Assembly: GCA_013420905.1 (NCBI GenBank)
Contig: JAAXNY010000012.1
Coordinates: forward strand, 682,001 to 746,000
DNA length: 64,000 nucleotides
DNA from: Collybia mongolica
Lineage: Eukaryota > Basidiomycota > Agaricomycetes > Agaricales > Clitocybaceae
Direction: 5' to 3'
In this document: piece after piece, positions 1 through 10,446 of the stretch
Layout: each line of letters opens with the position of its first letter
How positions within the stretch are numbered: the stretch's first letter is position 1
Position numbers and translations under genes: made by a program
The notes under the pieces: model-generated
Told to the model about the DNA's origin: nothing
The model's database searches: none
What the model saw: only the letters and a program-made list of their open reading frames with translations

Positions 1-447
1 GGAGCGGAGTCGATTTTTCACGATCTGCCGTTGGCCTTGCCGACCTCAACTTGTCTCAGCCTGACTCATCGTCTGAAATTCTGGTACTCACATCGTCGAG
101 GTTATGGTGAAAGTTCTGTTCTTCCCCCCATCTGGCACCAAAATCTCGTATTTTACTAAATGTCGATGGTGAAGGTGGAGTTCTTATTTTTGGCTGGCTT
201 GTTGCATCATTATGAACTCATACGCTAAAGGACTCTAACTCGCGCCAGTGGAACCTTCGAGAGACTCCACCTGTGTGCACTCCCGGGTGTGACGACGATA
301 CATGCTTATACTACAAGTCCTTCCAGTCGCACCTGTCAGTCCACTTTCATTCCTCCCATTCTTTACCCCCTGACCTATCGCACCGAACCTAGAGTTCAAG
401 AGCTATCACAGTTGCCAAGCCAAGAATTACCCAAGAAGAAATCTAAA
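1..447. other. Upstream region, no gene resolved
   Basis: No ORF with family resemblance or convincing splice structure is visible on either strand. The segment probably contains the promoter and 5' leader of the membrane-protein gene that starts at 448. An in-frame upstream extension of that gene's first exon exists (from about 289) but begins without a convincing ATG context. Confidence 0.4.
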
Positions 448-1457
448 ATGCCTGTCATCTGGGGCTTCGATCTTTCCCACATGAGCTGGGGAGCTTTTGG
501 CCACAGAAAGATGTTTGATAGGCGGTGGTATTTGCGGAGAGAACGGTTTAGTAAGCGTTTACGCTCTTGGACGTTTTTTACGGTCTAACCCATATATCCT
601 GGCAGTTGTTTACCAAGTACATCCATTTTGCGTCGCTGGGGATGTTTTATTGACTCATAGGTTCTAGCTCGCTATGCTCATCTGCCTCGCGGCCGAGGTG
701 AGTACTTTCTTTCGTCATTACATCCATCACCATGTTCAATGTCCCACCAGTGCACTGCGACTTACTCACTCGCGAAGTACCAATCCCAACAAGACAATAT
801 TGAGTCTCTCGATGTGGATGCTGCAGTTCACAACAATGACCTCATCGCTGCGCAATGCCTCACTATCGTCTTCTGCGTTTTCGTTGCAACGCTCTTCGGA
901 GCGGATTTCTTTTTTCTAGTGTTTTGGCCCGGTCGTCGGTATCCCCATTGGTACAATACCATAAAAAAGTCTCTAGCGGTAGGCATCACAACAGGTCTCA
1001 TCGCCGCTGCCTTTATGAGCACAGTGCGTCGATGTTCTTTCCACCTTTCGCAACGCCTTCGAAATGAAATAATCTAGATCGTTGTCGCTTCTCATGGAGC
1101 GTTCATTACCGGGGTATCGTTGGAGCAAGCCCAACAATATGAACATTACTTTTTTAGGCCACCCCTACGTAAGTCGGGAATATTCTTGCCTGCCTCAATA
1201 TATGAATGCTTATTTTTGAACCAGGTTACAAAGATTGGGCTGTCAACGTCGCATACGTTGTCCTTCTCTGGATCGGCCTTGTATTTACATTTGCCTCGTA
1301 CGTGTTGTTATCGTGATTGAACCTCCGTTGAAACCACTTTCATAGAACCGTACTCATGTTCAAAGTTGACAAACATGTTGAGCGATACGGCGCAGAAGCG
1401 ATGTGGGAGGAAGGAGAAAAAGATCCACGCGAAGTTTCACTCACACCACCTAACTAG
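448..1457 (+). CDS. Four-helix membrane protein, MARVEL-like topology (hypothetical)
   Basis: Seven exons are proposed: 448-550, 606-616, 668-697, 751-1023, 1078-1168, 1225-1297 and 1346-1457. All introns are GT-AG and 48-56 nt long, and the joined frame is open for 230 aa. Four hydrophobic segments follow a short basic N-terminus: a first helix around FIVYQLAMLICLAAE, a second around TIVFCVFVATLFGADFFFLV, a third around SLAVGITTGLIAAAF, and a fourth around VAYVVLLWIGLVFTFAS. A charged tail follows. Spacing and topology resemble fungal MARVEL-domain proteins of the plasma membrane or vesicles, but no diagnostic motif settles the family. The ATG at 448 was chosen for its context (AAAATG) and because the frame joins cleanly to helix 1. 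The 11-nt second exon is the weakest part of the model. Function unknown. Confidence 0.6.
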
Positions 1458-1692
1458 AAAGGAGTAGCTGTTATATCGTCGGGTTTTATATTATGTCGGC
1501 TTTCTTAATATGAACGTTACGATACTAACATACGTTAGAACCAGGCACCGACCCCATATTTTTACTCTGTTCAATACTCAAGTAGTCTCTTTTCCTGGTT
1601 AACTAAGTATGTTATTTACGATGGAAGACACTGAAGGTTGTGCGGACTTCGTGGCATTTGTCTAATACGAATTACATTGAAATAATGTTATC

Positions 1693-1779
1693 GGCCGTGT
1701 GGCGAAATGGCATCGCGTCTGACTACGACTGCGACAGCATCCTATCAGGAGATTGTAGGTTCGAGACCTACCTCGGTCA
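1693..1779 (+). tRNA. tRNA-Arg (anticodon ACG), intron-containing
   Basis: A cloverleaf can be drawn: acceptor GGCCGTG with CTCGGTC, D stem GCGA/TCGC, anticodon stem TCTGA/TCAGG, T arm GTAGG-TTCGAGA-CCTAC. The anticodon loop reads CTACGA before an intron of about 15 nt (1729-1743) at the canonical position after base 37, giving anticodon ACG. A Pol III T-run (TTTTT) follows a few bases downstream. The acceptor stem has a G2-T71 wobble and a T6-T67 mismatch, both also present in the two other copies in this window. Confidence 0.85.
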
Positions 1780-1993
1780 ATATTTTTGCCACTCTTTAAT
1801 TACAAAGCATCAGATTCTAGACTCACCTCGGCACGAACGTTTTTCCTCTTTCGGGCCTCTCAAAGGTTAATTCACCAACGTATCAAAAATTGAATTGAAG
1901 ATCTTTGGTGGTGACAACAAATAGTAAATAATAAACAATGTAAAAAGTGAAAGGCAACTAAAGGCTCCATCCATGATGTCAGTGTCAGACCGC

Positions 1994-3204
1994 TCATCCT
2001 CTCCAGACAGACTAGGTAGGTCCCGATAATCAATAACAAATATTGTTGGAAGTGAAGGTAGACTCACGGGACCGGGCTGGACGTAGGACGTGGGAATCGG
2101 CCAGTAGATGTTGATGAGAATTCCGGGCTCCTATTATCATGAAAAGAGTGAGTGAAATAATTCGCCACACTCTAGAGTACACTTACGTTACCAGAGTAAA
2201 CGCCTGGGATAGAAACCAGGGGCCCTGGGTTACCGCTACCTACAAGTATAAATGAGCATAGGCCCAAATCCCTGATGGAGCGTAAGACGCATACCTCCGC
2301 CGGTAACGTTGATCTGTCCACAGCTGATGTAGAACTGGGCTCCACCGAAGCTGGACGCCGAGTGCAAGGCAATGTGTTCAATACGGACTGTGTTTAGAAG
2401 CTTGGTTAATTTGATTGAATTGTAATCGGAAGTTTGTGGTGATTACCGAGGTATTGGCCACTAGGGAGGTTTCTCGGAATAGTGAATGATGTGCCAACCG
2501 CATCTAAAAACGGTATACATTATTTCCGGGATGGGAGACAGTTTAAGGTCAAACGCACTGTACGAAGGCCAGGTGATGCTAGTTCCACCGTCCGTGGCTG
2601 CGCCGACTTCGTGCACCTGGGCCGATACGTTAGATCCTGGGGAAGCAAGAATGCTCATATCCCACCTTGAACCAAACAGCACCATCGCCAGCAAAGGTAG
2701 AGGCGTCGCCGTTGGTGGCCCTAGCCATGTAGACGTTGAGGGACTATCAGAGAAGTAAGATTAGGCTGTTTGTGCTGAGAAAAAATGAGGGCAGCACGAA
2801 CACCGGGATGGTATATTGTGCCGTCGGAGTTGATACCGAGGGTAGAGCCAGCGGCAACCGTTACTGTGCTGGCAGTGGCACGCGTCTCAGAGGTGTAGCA
2901 TCGGAAGTCTGCACTCTTGACGTCCGTGACCTAAGATAGGAAGTAAATTTTAGTAAAGAACAGGCGAAGTTGGGTAGTGAGGAGTCGTACAGGTGCACGG
3001 CTGTTGAAGTTGTTGGTCTTGCGGACGGCAGACCATGCTGGGGTCGTTTGCCCGTTCACAACCAAGGAGGGGAAGGTGTCTAGAAATAAAGCATCAGAGA
3101 TCTACATCTTTAATGCATAAGAACACGAACGTACAGTGGGCATTAACCTGAGCGAGGAGTGTGCTGAGGCCAACGAGAAGTGCAAGGGATTTTGTACGGA
3201 ACAT
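1994..3204 (-). CDS. AA9 lytic polysaccharide monooxygenase, secreted
   Basis: Ten exons (3135-3204, 2991-3079, 2802-2930, 2666-2743, 2559-2616, 2447-2503, 2295-2387, 2187-2239, 2068-2130, 1994-2011) join with GT-AG introns into 235 aa. Residues 1-22 are a signal peptide. Cleavage exposes His23 as the mature N-terminus (HYTFPSLVVNG), as the copper histidine brace requires. The second brace His is His94 (IYHPGS), and the axial Tyr180 lies in QFYISCGQI, with His169 and Gln178 as the conserved second-shell residues. The family cleaves cellulose or related beta-glucans oxidatively outside the cell. The protein ends PGPSVWRG, a typical AA9 terminus, and has no carbohydrate-binding module. The last exon codes for only five residues plus the stop. 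The gene lies between two inverted tRNA-Arg genes. All copper ligands are present, so it looks functional. Confidence 0.93.
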
Positions 3205-4610
3205 CTTGGAGGTTTCCGTGGCCTGACACGACGAAGTTCGCTTTATATGTACCTCAGCTGAACAAGAAAAAAATTGATGGAGATTATCCTGTCCGTTCGT
3301 CGGTCGTCACTTGACTCTACTCAGCATAACTCACAGCATCCGATATAATGACGAACTTACCCCCAGCTTGCCGAGCTATTGAACTAAGTATCCAGCATGG
3401 GCTCAGTTGAGTTCTAGGTTCCCGCCTGAACATGCATATGAATGAGAATACATGGGGTGGAAGGCCGTAAGGTACCCAGGCTTCGTTTCCAAAAAAAAAG
3501 GGTGTAATTAGGAGTGTTGAAAATCGGGAAGATGGTTCGCTAAAAAGCCTCTTCCTCGGAAGATGACGCGGAGTTACAATTCTTTGTGAATTGCATTTGC
3601 CAAGCTTGTTTCGTGTTTCCTTGAGTGTCGAACACCTGGCAACAAATCATAAGCTGAGACTGTTTGACGCATGGAAGTAACACAAACCATAGTTAGGTTG
3701 TGGTCGTTTAATCCCCGAAGAGAACAACACCACATTGTGGCCACGACTTTCAAAATTTCCAAGCCGCAATTCCAGGGCTCGTCATAATTCATTCCAAGTT
3801 TCTCTCGGTCATGGAGTTTGGCTACACAAACGTTCGGGGTTCTGATGTGTTGTCCATATTCGATATTGAAGCTACCCGCACCAGGTTCTCCAGAATCTCC
3901 CCACGGCACGTTCGTTCATCATAAGTATTTTTCCCCCTGATGTCCCAAACGGGTCTTTGTCGGACATTGTTCTAGATACGAGCGACGTGTCAGGCTAATA
4001 CCGACGCGTGCCAGTGAGCCCTCGAGAAGTCTTCCGAAAAGTTCTCTGGGTGGGACGTTTAGAAGAGAATATTTACACAAGCAAGAAACACTACTTAACT
4101 GACTGTCCCTACTGCTGCTTTTCGTACGACGCATTGACAACTAGAGCTCAAATACGTCTGCAGGTCATTACTACAGTGGCTTCGCTTCAAGCTTTTCTTT
4201 TTCCCTAACATCGAACATCAGTTAAGGAAGTTGTTTGTACATCCGGAGTTTTGTGTTCGGACCATAGTTGTTCAGTGATGATAAGGCTCAGAGACAGCAT
4301 TTTTCAGCTTGCATTTGCTTGTGAGAAAACAACCAAGAGCTGTAGGATGTAAGTAGTGCACCTGAAAAGTGAATTACGACAACTGTGTTGGAGGATCGGT
4401 CCAAGGTCCGGTGCAAGAATCAAGACGCGAGAGTTCGTGGTGCACGTGCAGGGCCTTGTTCAACGAACGCTGAATGCCCTAAGATCCATGCATAATTAGC
4501 CCAAGTACTGCGTCAACGTTTCGACTCTCATCTTGGCTTCCAGCTAGGGCCTGTAATCATTCATACGTTAAGCTAATTTCTCCAGATTCGATGGGAACAG
4601 ACAAAAAAGT
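3205..4610. other. Intergenic region, no supported gene
   Basis: The first part (to about 3300) should hold the AA9 promoter. Minus-strand open frames at 3574-3909 and 3919-4140 and a plus-strand frame at 4008-4208 show no family resemblance, and no splice model connects them. I see no TIR, LTR or RNA gene here. Confidence 0.5.
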
Positions 4611-4697
4611 TGACCGAGGTAGGTCTCGAACCTACAATCTCCTGATAGGATGCTGTCGCAGTCGTAGTCAGACGCGATGCCATTTCGCCACACGGCC
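4611..4697 (-). tRNA. tRNA-Arg (anticodon ACG), intron-containing, second copy
   Basis: Read on the minus strand this is the same 87-nt gene as at 1693-1779, including the intron of about 15 nt after anticodon ACG and the unusual T-T mismatch in the acceptor stem. A TTTTTT Pol III terminator follows on the minus strand (just left of 4611). It is inverted relative to the first copy and about 2.8 kb away, with the AA9 gene between them. Confidence 0.85.
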
Positions 4698-6049
4698 GAT
4701 GGGTTTCTGTCTCGTGATTAGAATCTATGTACCGTGGGACAGTTTCAAACTGGGCCTTTTTTCATGTCCAGCCATTTATCTCGAGAAAATAATGTAGCTC
4801 ACCGGACAGCTGAACGCCGGGAGTCCCATGCCTCAACCAGTCACTTTCTCATTTCAACAATTCCAAGCCAAGTAGAGTGAGTATTGCCTCCAAGTTTTTT
4901 GTGACCTCTTTGGACAGTATGTAGCTAGAGTGATGCTCCAATGGAAACTTCATAAATACCCTTCTATTTTGAGATATTCAATGTTATTTAATTGTGATCA
5001 CAATCTGGGCCTGTGAGCCATACATCTGCTTTTTGGCACCATAGCTGTTCTTTTCCATTTAAAAGTTCTGTATGCTAGTTTCTGACCTTCATAGGTATAT
5101 AAATATGATGACTTAGACAGTCAGTATGTCCTCCAATGAAAAGTTATTTTATGCACAGGATAAGATAAATTTGTGCCTGTCTGAAGTTGTTGCTCTCTTA
5201 TACAACTCACTCAGGTCATCTCATGGCAGCCAAAAGCACCATTTACTACATACTAATATACCCTCGAAGTTTTGTGTCAACCCATGGTCTGTGGGTTGAG
5301 TTTCAGTAAAGTGAGTTTTTAGACCAAATATTGGGAAGTGTGAATCTGGTCACAACATTATATTCACCCCACTGACTCATTTCCTACCCATAAGAGTTGG
5401 TTTTTGGGACTAGTTACAACCTAATGGGCCTAAAATGTTATAATCAGGTGCTAGAAATGATGTTTAGTCAATAGGATATTTTAAAAAATGAGGTGACTGG
5501 TTGACTGGTGACTAAAGCTAAAAAAAGAGCACTTGAAAGCCCTGTGCAGAAAGTTATATTATGAATAATATATCAAGTTTTTTTCTGGTAGGACTACTTC
5601 TAAGTTATAGAGGACACACTCAGACAGCTTATGAGACCTCAACAAAAAGAAAATCTTATGTTTTGCATGTGTGAGGCCAAAAATATTCAAAAGTGACCTG
5701 TTGTCTGGTGACTTATGTATGTTATTATGTTCACAAAATTGGCCCATCATTTCCATCACATACTTCTGCTACAAATATAATCAATATCTCTGTTTGAAAA
5801 AATACAAGATAAACTAACTGTGTATCTCATATACCTTCTTCTGAACTATTCTGAGTTCATTCATGAAAATTTCCTTGGGATATAGAGCAGAAAAATGCTT
5901 CCCATCCTTGTTCTTGATAAAGGGAAATAATTCTCTAATTGTATTTCTCCTGGAAGTTTTTGCACTTTACCTCAGAGATATACTCAAACACCCATATTTC
6001 CAAAGGAAAGATTGTCAGGGTGACCCTAAGTTGAAGTGCATGTGATCAC
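4698..6049. other. AT-rich island without genes
   Basis: Base composition drops sharply compared with the flanking genic DNA, and only short meaningless frames occur. This looks like old decayed transposon sequence leading into the Tc1/mariner element. I see no intact ORF, tRNA or clear repeat boundary. Confidence 0.5.
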
Positions 6050-6180
6050 AAGTCAGCCAACTTCCAACTGATAGGGGAAATCCTAAGTGTATTGTTATAA
6101 GTACAAGTCTAAACTACTCACCTGATAGGAGAAATCCTAAGAGATCAATCTAAGGATTCCCCTACCAAGTGGTGGCTAAT
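6050..6180. repeat. Degenerate LTR-like fragment related to the gypsy LTR
   Basis: Two boxes reading roughly GGGGAAATCCTAAG and GGAGAAATCCTAAG lie about 60 bp apart with ACTACTCACCTG between them. This matches in order and spacing the LTR boxes at 8470-8560 and 45590-45670 (GGGGATCCTAAG twice around ACTACTCACCTG). The likeness seems to resume after the Tc1 insertion, near 7797-7830. It suggests an old diverged LTR of a related element into which the Tc1 element inserted. Confidence 0.45.
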
Positions 6181-6181
6181 A

Positions 6182-6393
6182 CAGTAGGCAACAAAACCGT
6201 TTCAATGTTTTCACATTCTGTAAAGATGCATCCATATGTCAGAAAATAAAAATTGGAAAAATATGAAAAAATTACAGAAGCTGCATTGATGTCATATAAT
6301 GTTGCTTACATAATTTCTTTGCACCACTTCCATTTTTGGTAGCAAAATCACAGGATACATACAAAGCCATCATTGAAACGGTTTTGTTGCCCA
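6182..6393 (+). repeat. Left terminal inverted arm of Tc1 element (about 212 bp)
   Basis: The outer tip reads CAGTAGGCAACAAAACCG. The inner end of the same arm reads CGGTTTTGTTGCCC, an inverted copy of the tip, so each arm is itself bounded by inverted repeats. The partner arm is 7583-7794. Confidence 0.85.
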
Positions 6394-6540
6394 TTGTAAA
6401 AAAATAAGAAAGTGCTGAGATCTTAACTGTAGTCACATGACTTTATTTATTGTTTAATGTATTAAACAAAGTCACGTGACTTTCTCATGTTTTAGTATAA
6501 ATACAGAGTGTTCAAGTGCTCTAATGCCCCCAAACACACT

Positions 6541-7555
6541 ATGCAATCTCTTACCCCTGCTCAGTGCTCTCATGTCATCACACTGCTTGATGCAGGCACT
6601 TCTGGCCACCAGATCCACAAGATAACTGGCTTCTCCATTGCTACTATCTCTAGGATCCACTCTCAGTATCATTCTGAGCTCCCAAAGTCCTTTGGTGGCC
6701 ATCCTTCCAAGCTCACTTCTGCCAATATTAGCTATGCAAAGTGCATCATTCGCATGGGCAAGGCTGATAATGCAGTCCAAGTCACCAAAGCTCTTCAAGA
6801 TGTCACCAACCAATCCATTCCCCCAAACTATTTGTTGCAACTTGAAAAAGCATGGTTTACAGCCTGTAGTAAAACAAAAACAGCCTCTTCTCAAAACCTG
6901 TCATAGGAGTGATTGGTTGGACTTTGCAGAAAGGCACAAGGAGTGGACTCTGGAGGACTGGAAAAGGGTTATATGGTCTGATGAAACCAAAATTAACTGT
7001 CTGGGGTCAGATGGAAGGAAATGGATCTGGAAAGAGGTAGGGGAGCAGTTGAGTGATAGGATTGTAGAGGGGACACTGATGTTTGGAGGTGGTAATGTGA
7101 TGGTATGGGGCTGCATGGGGTGGGATGGGGTTGGATATGCAAGCAGGATTGAGGGAAAGATGGATGCAGACCTCTATGTATCCATCATGGAGGATGAGCT
7201 TCAAGATTCCCTTTATCACTATGGGAAAACCCCTGCCAATACCATCTTCCAGCAGGACAATGACCCCAAACACACAAGCAAGAAGGCCCAAAACTGGTTC
7301 AAGGACAATGGTTTCAATGTTATGAAGTGGCCTGCACAGTCACCTGACATGAATCCTATTGAACATCTTTGGCATCACCTCAAAATGAAGCTCAATGAAT
7401 ACGAAAATCCTCCACACAGCCAGCATGAGCTTTGGGAGTGAGTGGAGAAGGAGTGGGAAGCAATAGATAAGTCTGTCTGTCAAGGATTGATTGAGAGCAT
7501 GCCTAGACATATTGCTGCAGTGTTGAGGGCCAAAGGAGGATATACCAAGTACTAG
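6541..7555 (+). pseudogene. Tc1/mariner transposase, frameshifted and interrupted
   Basis: The reading starts at MQSLTPAQC with a helix-turn-helix DNA-binding region (ITGFSIATISRIH). It then shifts by one base in a C-run near 6818-6824 to the frame carrying the catalytic domain: first Asp in WSDETKIN, second Asp in QQDNDPKHT, Glu in SPDMNPIEHLW, with 34 residues between the second Asp and the Glu (DD34E). A TGA at 7439-7441 interrupts the C-terminus, after which the frame continues to GGYTKY and a stop at 7553-7555. The protein is a diverged relative of the intact 339-aa transposase at 42438-43457. Two lesions make it non-functional in this copy. Confidence 0.88.
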
Positions 7556-7582
7556 TTTTACCACTTTCTTACTTTTTAATGA

Positions 7583-7794
7583 TGGGCAACAAAACCGTTT
7601 CAATGATGGCTTTGTATGTATCCTGTGATTTTGCTACCAAAAATGGAAGTGGTGCAAAGAAATTATGTAAGCAACATTATATGACATCAATGCAGCTTCT
7701 GTAATTTTTTCATATTTTTCCAATTTTTATTTTCTGACATATGGATGCATCTTTACAGAATGTGAAAACATTGAAACGGTTTTGTTGCCTACTG
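7583..7794 (-). repeat. Right terminal inverted arm of Tc1 element
   Basis: Inverted partner of the arm at 6182-6393. It ends in CGGTTTTGTTGCCTACTG against the TA duplication. Confidence 0.85.
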
Positions 7795-7796
7795 TA

Positions 7797-8369
7797 TATA
7801 CCTATCATACACAATGCTGCTATGTACTGCTATTGTTGCCACATGTCTCAGTGTCAGTGATGCAACAATAACAGTCACTGCAGGATATCAGAGAATATAA
7901 GAGGAGAGAGGGCACAAGAGGTAGGGAGTTGAGGAGACCTGTCTGTATTGCAGAGAATAGACAAGATCAAGACTACAGAACAAGTAGCTAGAGGTGCAGT
8001 ATATATACAACTACCTAAGGGGGACCAGAGTAGAATAAATATGGAGAAAGGTAAACCAAACATAACCAGGGTAGTGTACAGCATCAATCAAATGATGAAG
8101 TGGGGTGGTGGGGGTGATGGGAGAATTGTAACTACTGGGGATAGATGAATTAACAGCCAATCCCCCTAGATAAGAGATAAGATAACATCAAAAAGGCGGA
8201 GATAAGATGGGAATATAATTTTCATGACACTCAGGGTCAAACAATAGGGTTGATAATATAATAGGTATGTTCACGTGATGGGTCAACATGATCTCAATAA
8301 GCAGCATGCATATTGGCATGGTTGTTTGCCATGTGATCAGTTGGTTGACAGTATGAGCTTTGACATGCA
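7797..8369. other. AT-rich remnant next to the gypsy element
   Basis: Low-GC sequence with no supported gene. It continues the island on the left side of the gypsy insertion, and the matching right side resumes at 46060. The first few tens of bases may be the far part of the diverged LTR fragment at 6050-6180. Confidence 0.4.
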
Positions 8370-8374
8370 GTGAC

Positions 8375-8936
8375 TGTAAGGGCAACTCCGCTGGGTTACT
8401 GAGTTGCGCAGAGTCCAACGACAATTACCGAGTGACGGAGGTTGGGGTCGGGAATTCTAACTTGGAGCTGGTGGAGGGGATCCTAAGTTGATGTATTCAC
8501 TTGTACAACATATGTACTACTCACCTGGTGGAGGGGATCCTAAGAGAATTCTCTAAGGGTCCTCCAGCCAGGTGTACAGGCTATATATGATGTTCCTACA
8601 TTAACTACATGTTCCCGGGATGGTACGAGGGCACGCGTTGTCGGTAAAGGATCACGTGGGCGCGCCGCAGTGATCCCGACAAGCCGCGCCCACGTCCGTG
8701 TTTGGAAACGTCTAACGAGAGTCGGTAAAGGGAGCGGGGTGGTAACGAGTGTGGTGTGAGTGAGTGGGTGAGTCAGGTTTGACTCGGGTTGTTGTCGGTA
8801 ACGACTTGTTGGTAAAGTAGTCGGTGACTACAGTCGGGAATGGGGATCGGGAATGGGGAGCATTCCCGAATGTTCGTATGGTCGGGAATGTTGTCGGAAA
8901 ATGGAAAACGGAGTCGGTAAGGGTGTTCCCCTTACA
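8375..8936 (-). repeat. 3' LTR of base gypsy element
   Basis: It begins TGTAAGGGCAACTCC and ends GTTCCCCTTACA on the plus strand, so it has TGTAAGGG.../...CCCTTACA inverted ends. It is 562 bp, the same length as the partner at 45493-46054, and differs from it by about 23 by-eye transitions and no transversion or indel that I could find. The U3 part (right side) is studded with CCGAC boxes. Confidence 0.92.
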
Positions 8937-8950
8937 TTACCCCCCCTCTA
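8937..8950 (-). promoter_or_regulatory. Polypurine tract of base gypsy element
   Basis: Read on the minus strand, AGAGGGGGGTAA lies directly before the 3' LTR, the expected place for plus-strand priming during reverse transcription. It confirms that the element reads right to left. Confidence 0.8.
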
Positions 8951-9013
8951 GGATTGCGCGACCTCGCGCAATGGTTGGAAAGGGATAGAATTGAATTGGG
9001 CACACGGGAGTTG

Positions 9014-9639
9014 TCAGGGCACTTGAGGATTTGCCCTGTGGAACTCGCTGACCAGTTCATCTGCATGAACATTCTCGGCGGGTTCCCAGGAGTTGTGTTC
9101 GTACCCGTACCCCTTCCAGGATACTAGGTAGTACAACTTTCCTCTGCTAACCCGACTATCCCGTATATCTCCCACTTCGTATTCCTCCTCTCCATCCACT
9201 AACACGGGCGGCGGAACGGTTGTCGGGCGTCTTCCGGGAATTGGGTCGGCGGGCGCGGGAAGTAGTTTCACCACATGGAACACCGGGTGGATGCGCGACA
9301 TGGACCTTGGAAGTTTCAGTCGGTACGCGTGTGTACCTATCCGCTCTGTGATTGGGTAAGGTCCTACATAGCGGTGGGCTAGTTTCCGCGTTGGCCGACT
9401 GATGGGAATGTCTGTTGAGTCTAGGTACATCAGATCACCGACCTGATATTCGGGCATTGGTCGGTGTCGGCGATTGTAGTACTGCGTCATATCTTCCTTG
9501 GCCTTGGCTAGTGCTGATCGTGCCTCCTCTAGCGCGGATTCCATCCGTTGCGTGAATTCCCCAACCGTCTCTAGTCGGGTGGGTTCCGTCTGAGGTTCGA
9601 ATCCCATGCGCGGGTGTCTGCCAGTGTCTAGGAAGAAGG
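9014..9639 (-). pseudogene. Gypsy integrase C-terminus with chromodomain (pol fragment 4)
   Basis: This is the last part of the base element's polyprotein, severed from the rest by element A. It begins at TPFFLDTG, which follows directly from the fragment at 24459-25323 when element A is removed. A basic linker and the integrase C-terminal region (GDLMYLDSTDIP, LAHRYVGPYPI) precede a chromodomain with its aromatic residues (EEYEVGDIRDSR, YYLVSWKGYGYEHNSWEP). Chromodomains of this class steer integration toward marked chromatin. The fragment ends at a natural stop about 65 bp before the polypurine tract. On its own it is a relic. Confidence 0.92.
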
Positions 9640-10268
9640 GCGTTGATAGGGCCCGAAATTGTTTGCACTTATAAAGTCGACAAGTAAGGCTATTAGTATC
9701 ATTTCTAATAACCAAGTAAACGGTAATAAAGGATTAGAGTCGAGCTCCAAGACGGCTAATCAGAGTGAACTAGTCTAATGGATAATACACTATCAGTACA
9801 GAGGACTATGAGTACGGTCTATTATTAGTCCTATTCACCATGCCCGGTTACAACCTCGGTGTCTTAGTTCATAAGTAACCGTTGTAGTATGATATCATTA
9901 GTCCGGGGATCATCATTAATAGGAGAAGTAATTGTAAATTCGGGACTTGCACAACCCGATCCTTGTCAGGGGTACTTGGTGTTAACTACCGGAAGCGATG
10001 GGACCCTGTGAATAGCGACCGGGACAATCAGGAGAAGTAAATGACAGTGCCGCGCTGTTTTAAATAACAAAGCGCGCGGTCGTGACTTGATAAGAGTTTA
10101 GCCAGCTCTTTCAATATTTGATAAGTAACCAGTAAACGGCATAATTGGCACGCATGGCGCGCGCGCCAAGTTGTAGAGGATGCATCAGCATTGAATACAG
10201 ATCCTTGGCACGCGGGAGCGCGGTTCCATGTAAAATTTACAATTCCGTATGATATTTAGTTTGTACAC

Positions 10269-10276
10269 TATAAATA
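10269..10276 (+). promoter_or_regulatory. LTR TATA box (TATAAATA)
   Basis: TATAAATA lies about 625 bp into the LTR. If used, transcription of the genomic RNA would start near 10300 and the hairpin array would fall in the 5' leader. The same box is present in the other LTR copies of the family, weakened to TATAAT in the B copies. Confidence 0.55.
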
Positions 10277-10446
10277 GACTGTAGATGAGTAGCGCTAAGG
10301 CAAGGAATCTTGCCCCCACTTCGCGCGACTATAGAGTATACAAATCACATTTGTTAAAACACTATTGCGTGCCCGAATTAAGGATCAGATTGCTTCAACG
10401 TGTCTTGATTGGAATTGATTGAAGAACTACAGAATTAAAGAAACTT

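Larger units (their letters stand above)
6182..7794 (+). mobile_element. Tc1/mariner element, decayed, 1.6 kb
   Basis: It is bounded by TA duplications (6180-6181 and 7795-7796) and by inverted tips starting CAGTAGGCAACAAAAC. Each end is an arm of about 212 bp; the two arms are inverted copies of each other. It carries one transposase gene with a DD34E catalytic triad that is broken by a frameshift and a stop. It sits in the AT-rich island and appears inserted in the diverged LTR fragment to its left. Confidence 0.9.

Noticed and set aside
3574..4140. Two adjacent minus-strand open frames (111 and 73 aa) as a gene
   Set aside because: No domain, no plausible splice connection, and composition like random sequence.
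6472..6894. Minus-strand ORF of 140 aa over the Tc1 transposase
   Set aside because: Shadow of the plus-strand transposase, which shows the family motifs.
6182..7794. CRISPR-like or tandem repeat signal in the AT-rich island
   Set aside because: The repeated segments are just the two inverted arms of a Tc1 element with TA duplications.
9435..9668. Minus-strand frame over the integrase C-terminus and LTR edge
   Set aside because: Out of frame with the chromodomain-bearing pol and crosses an insertion junction.
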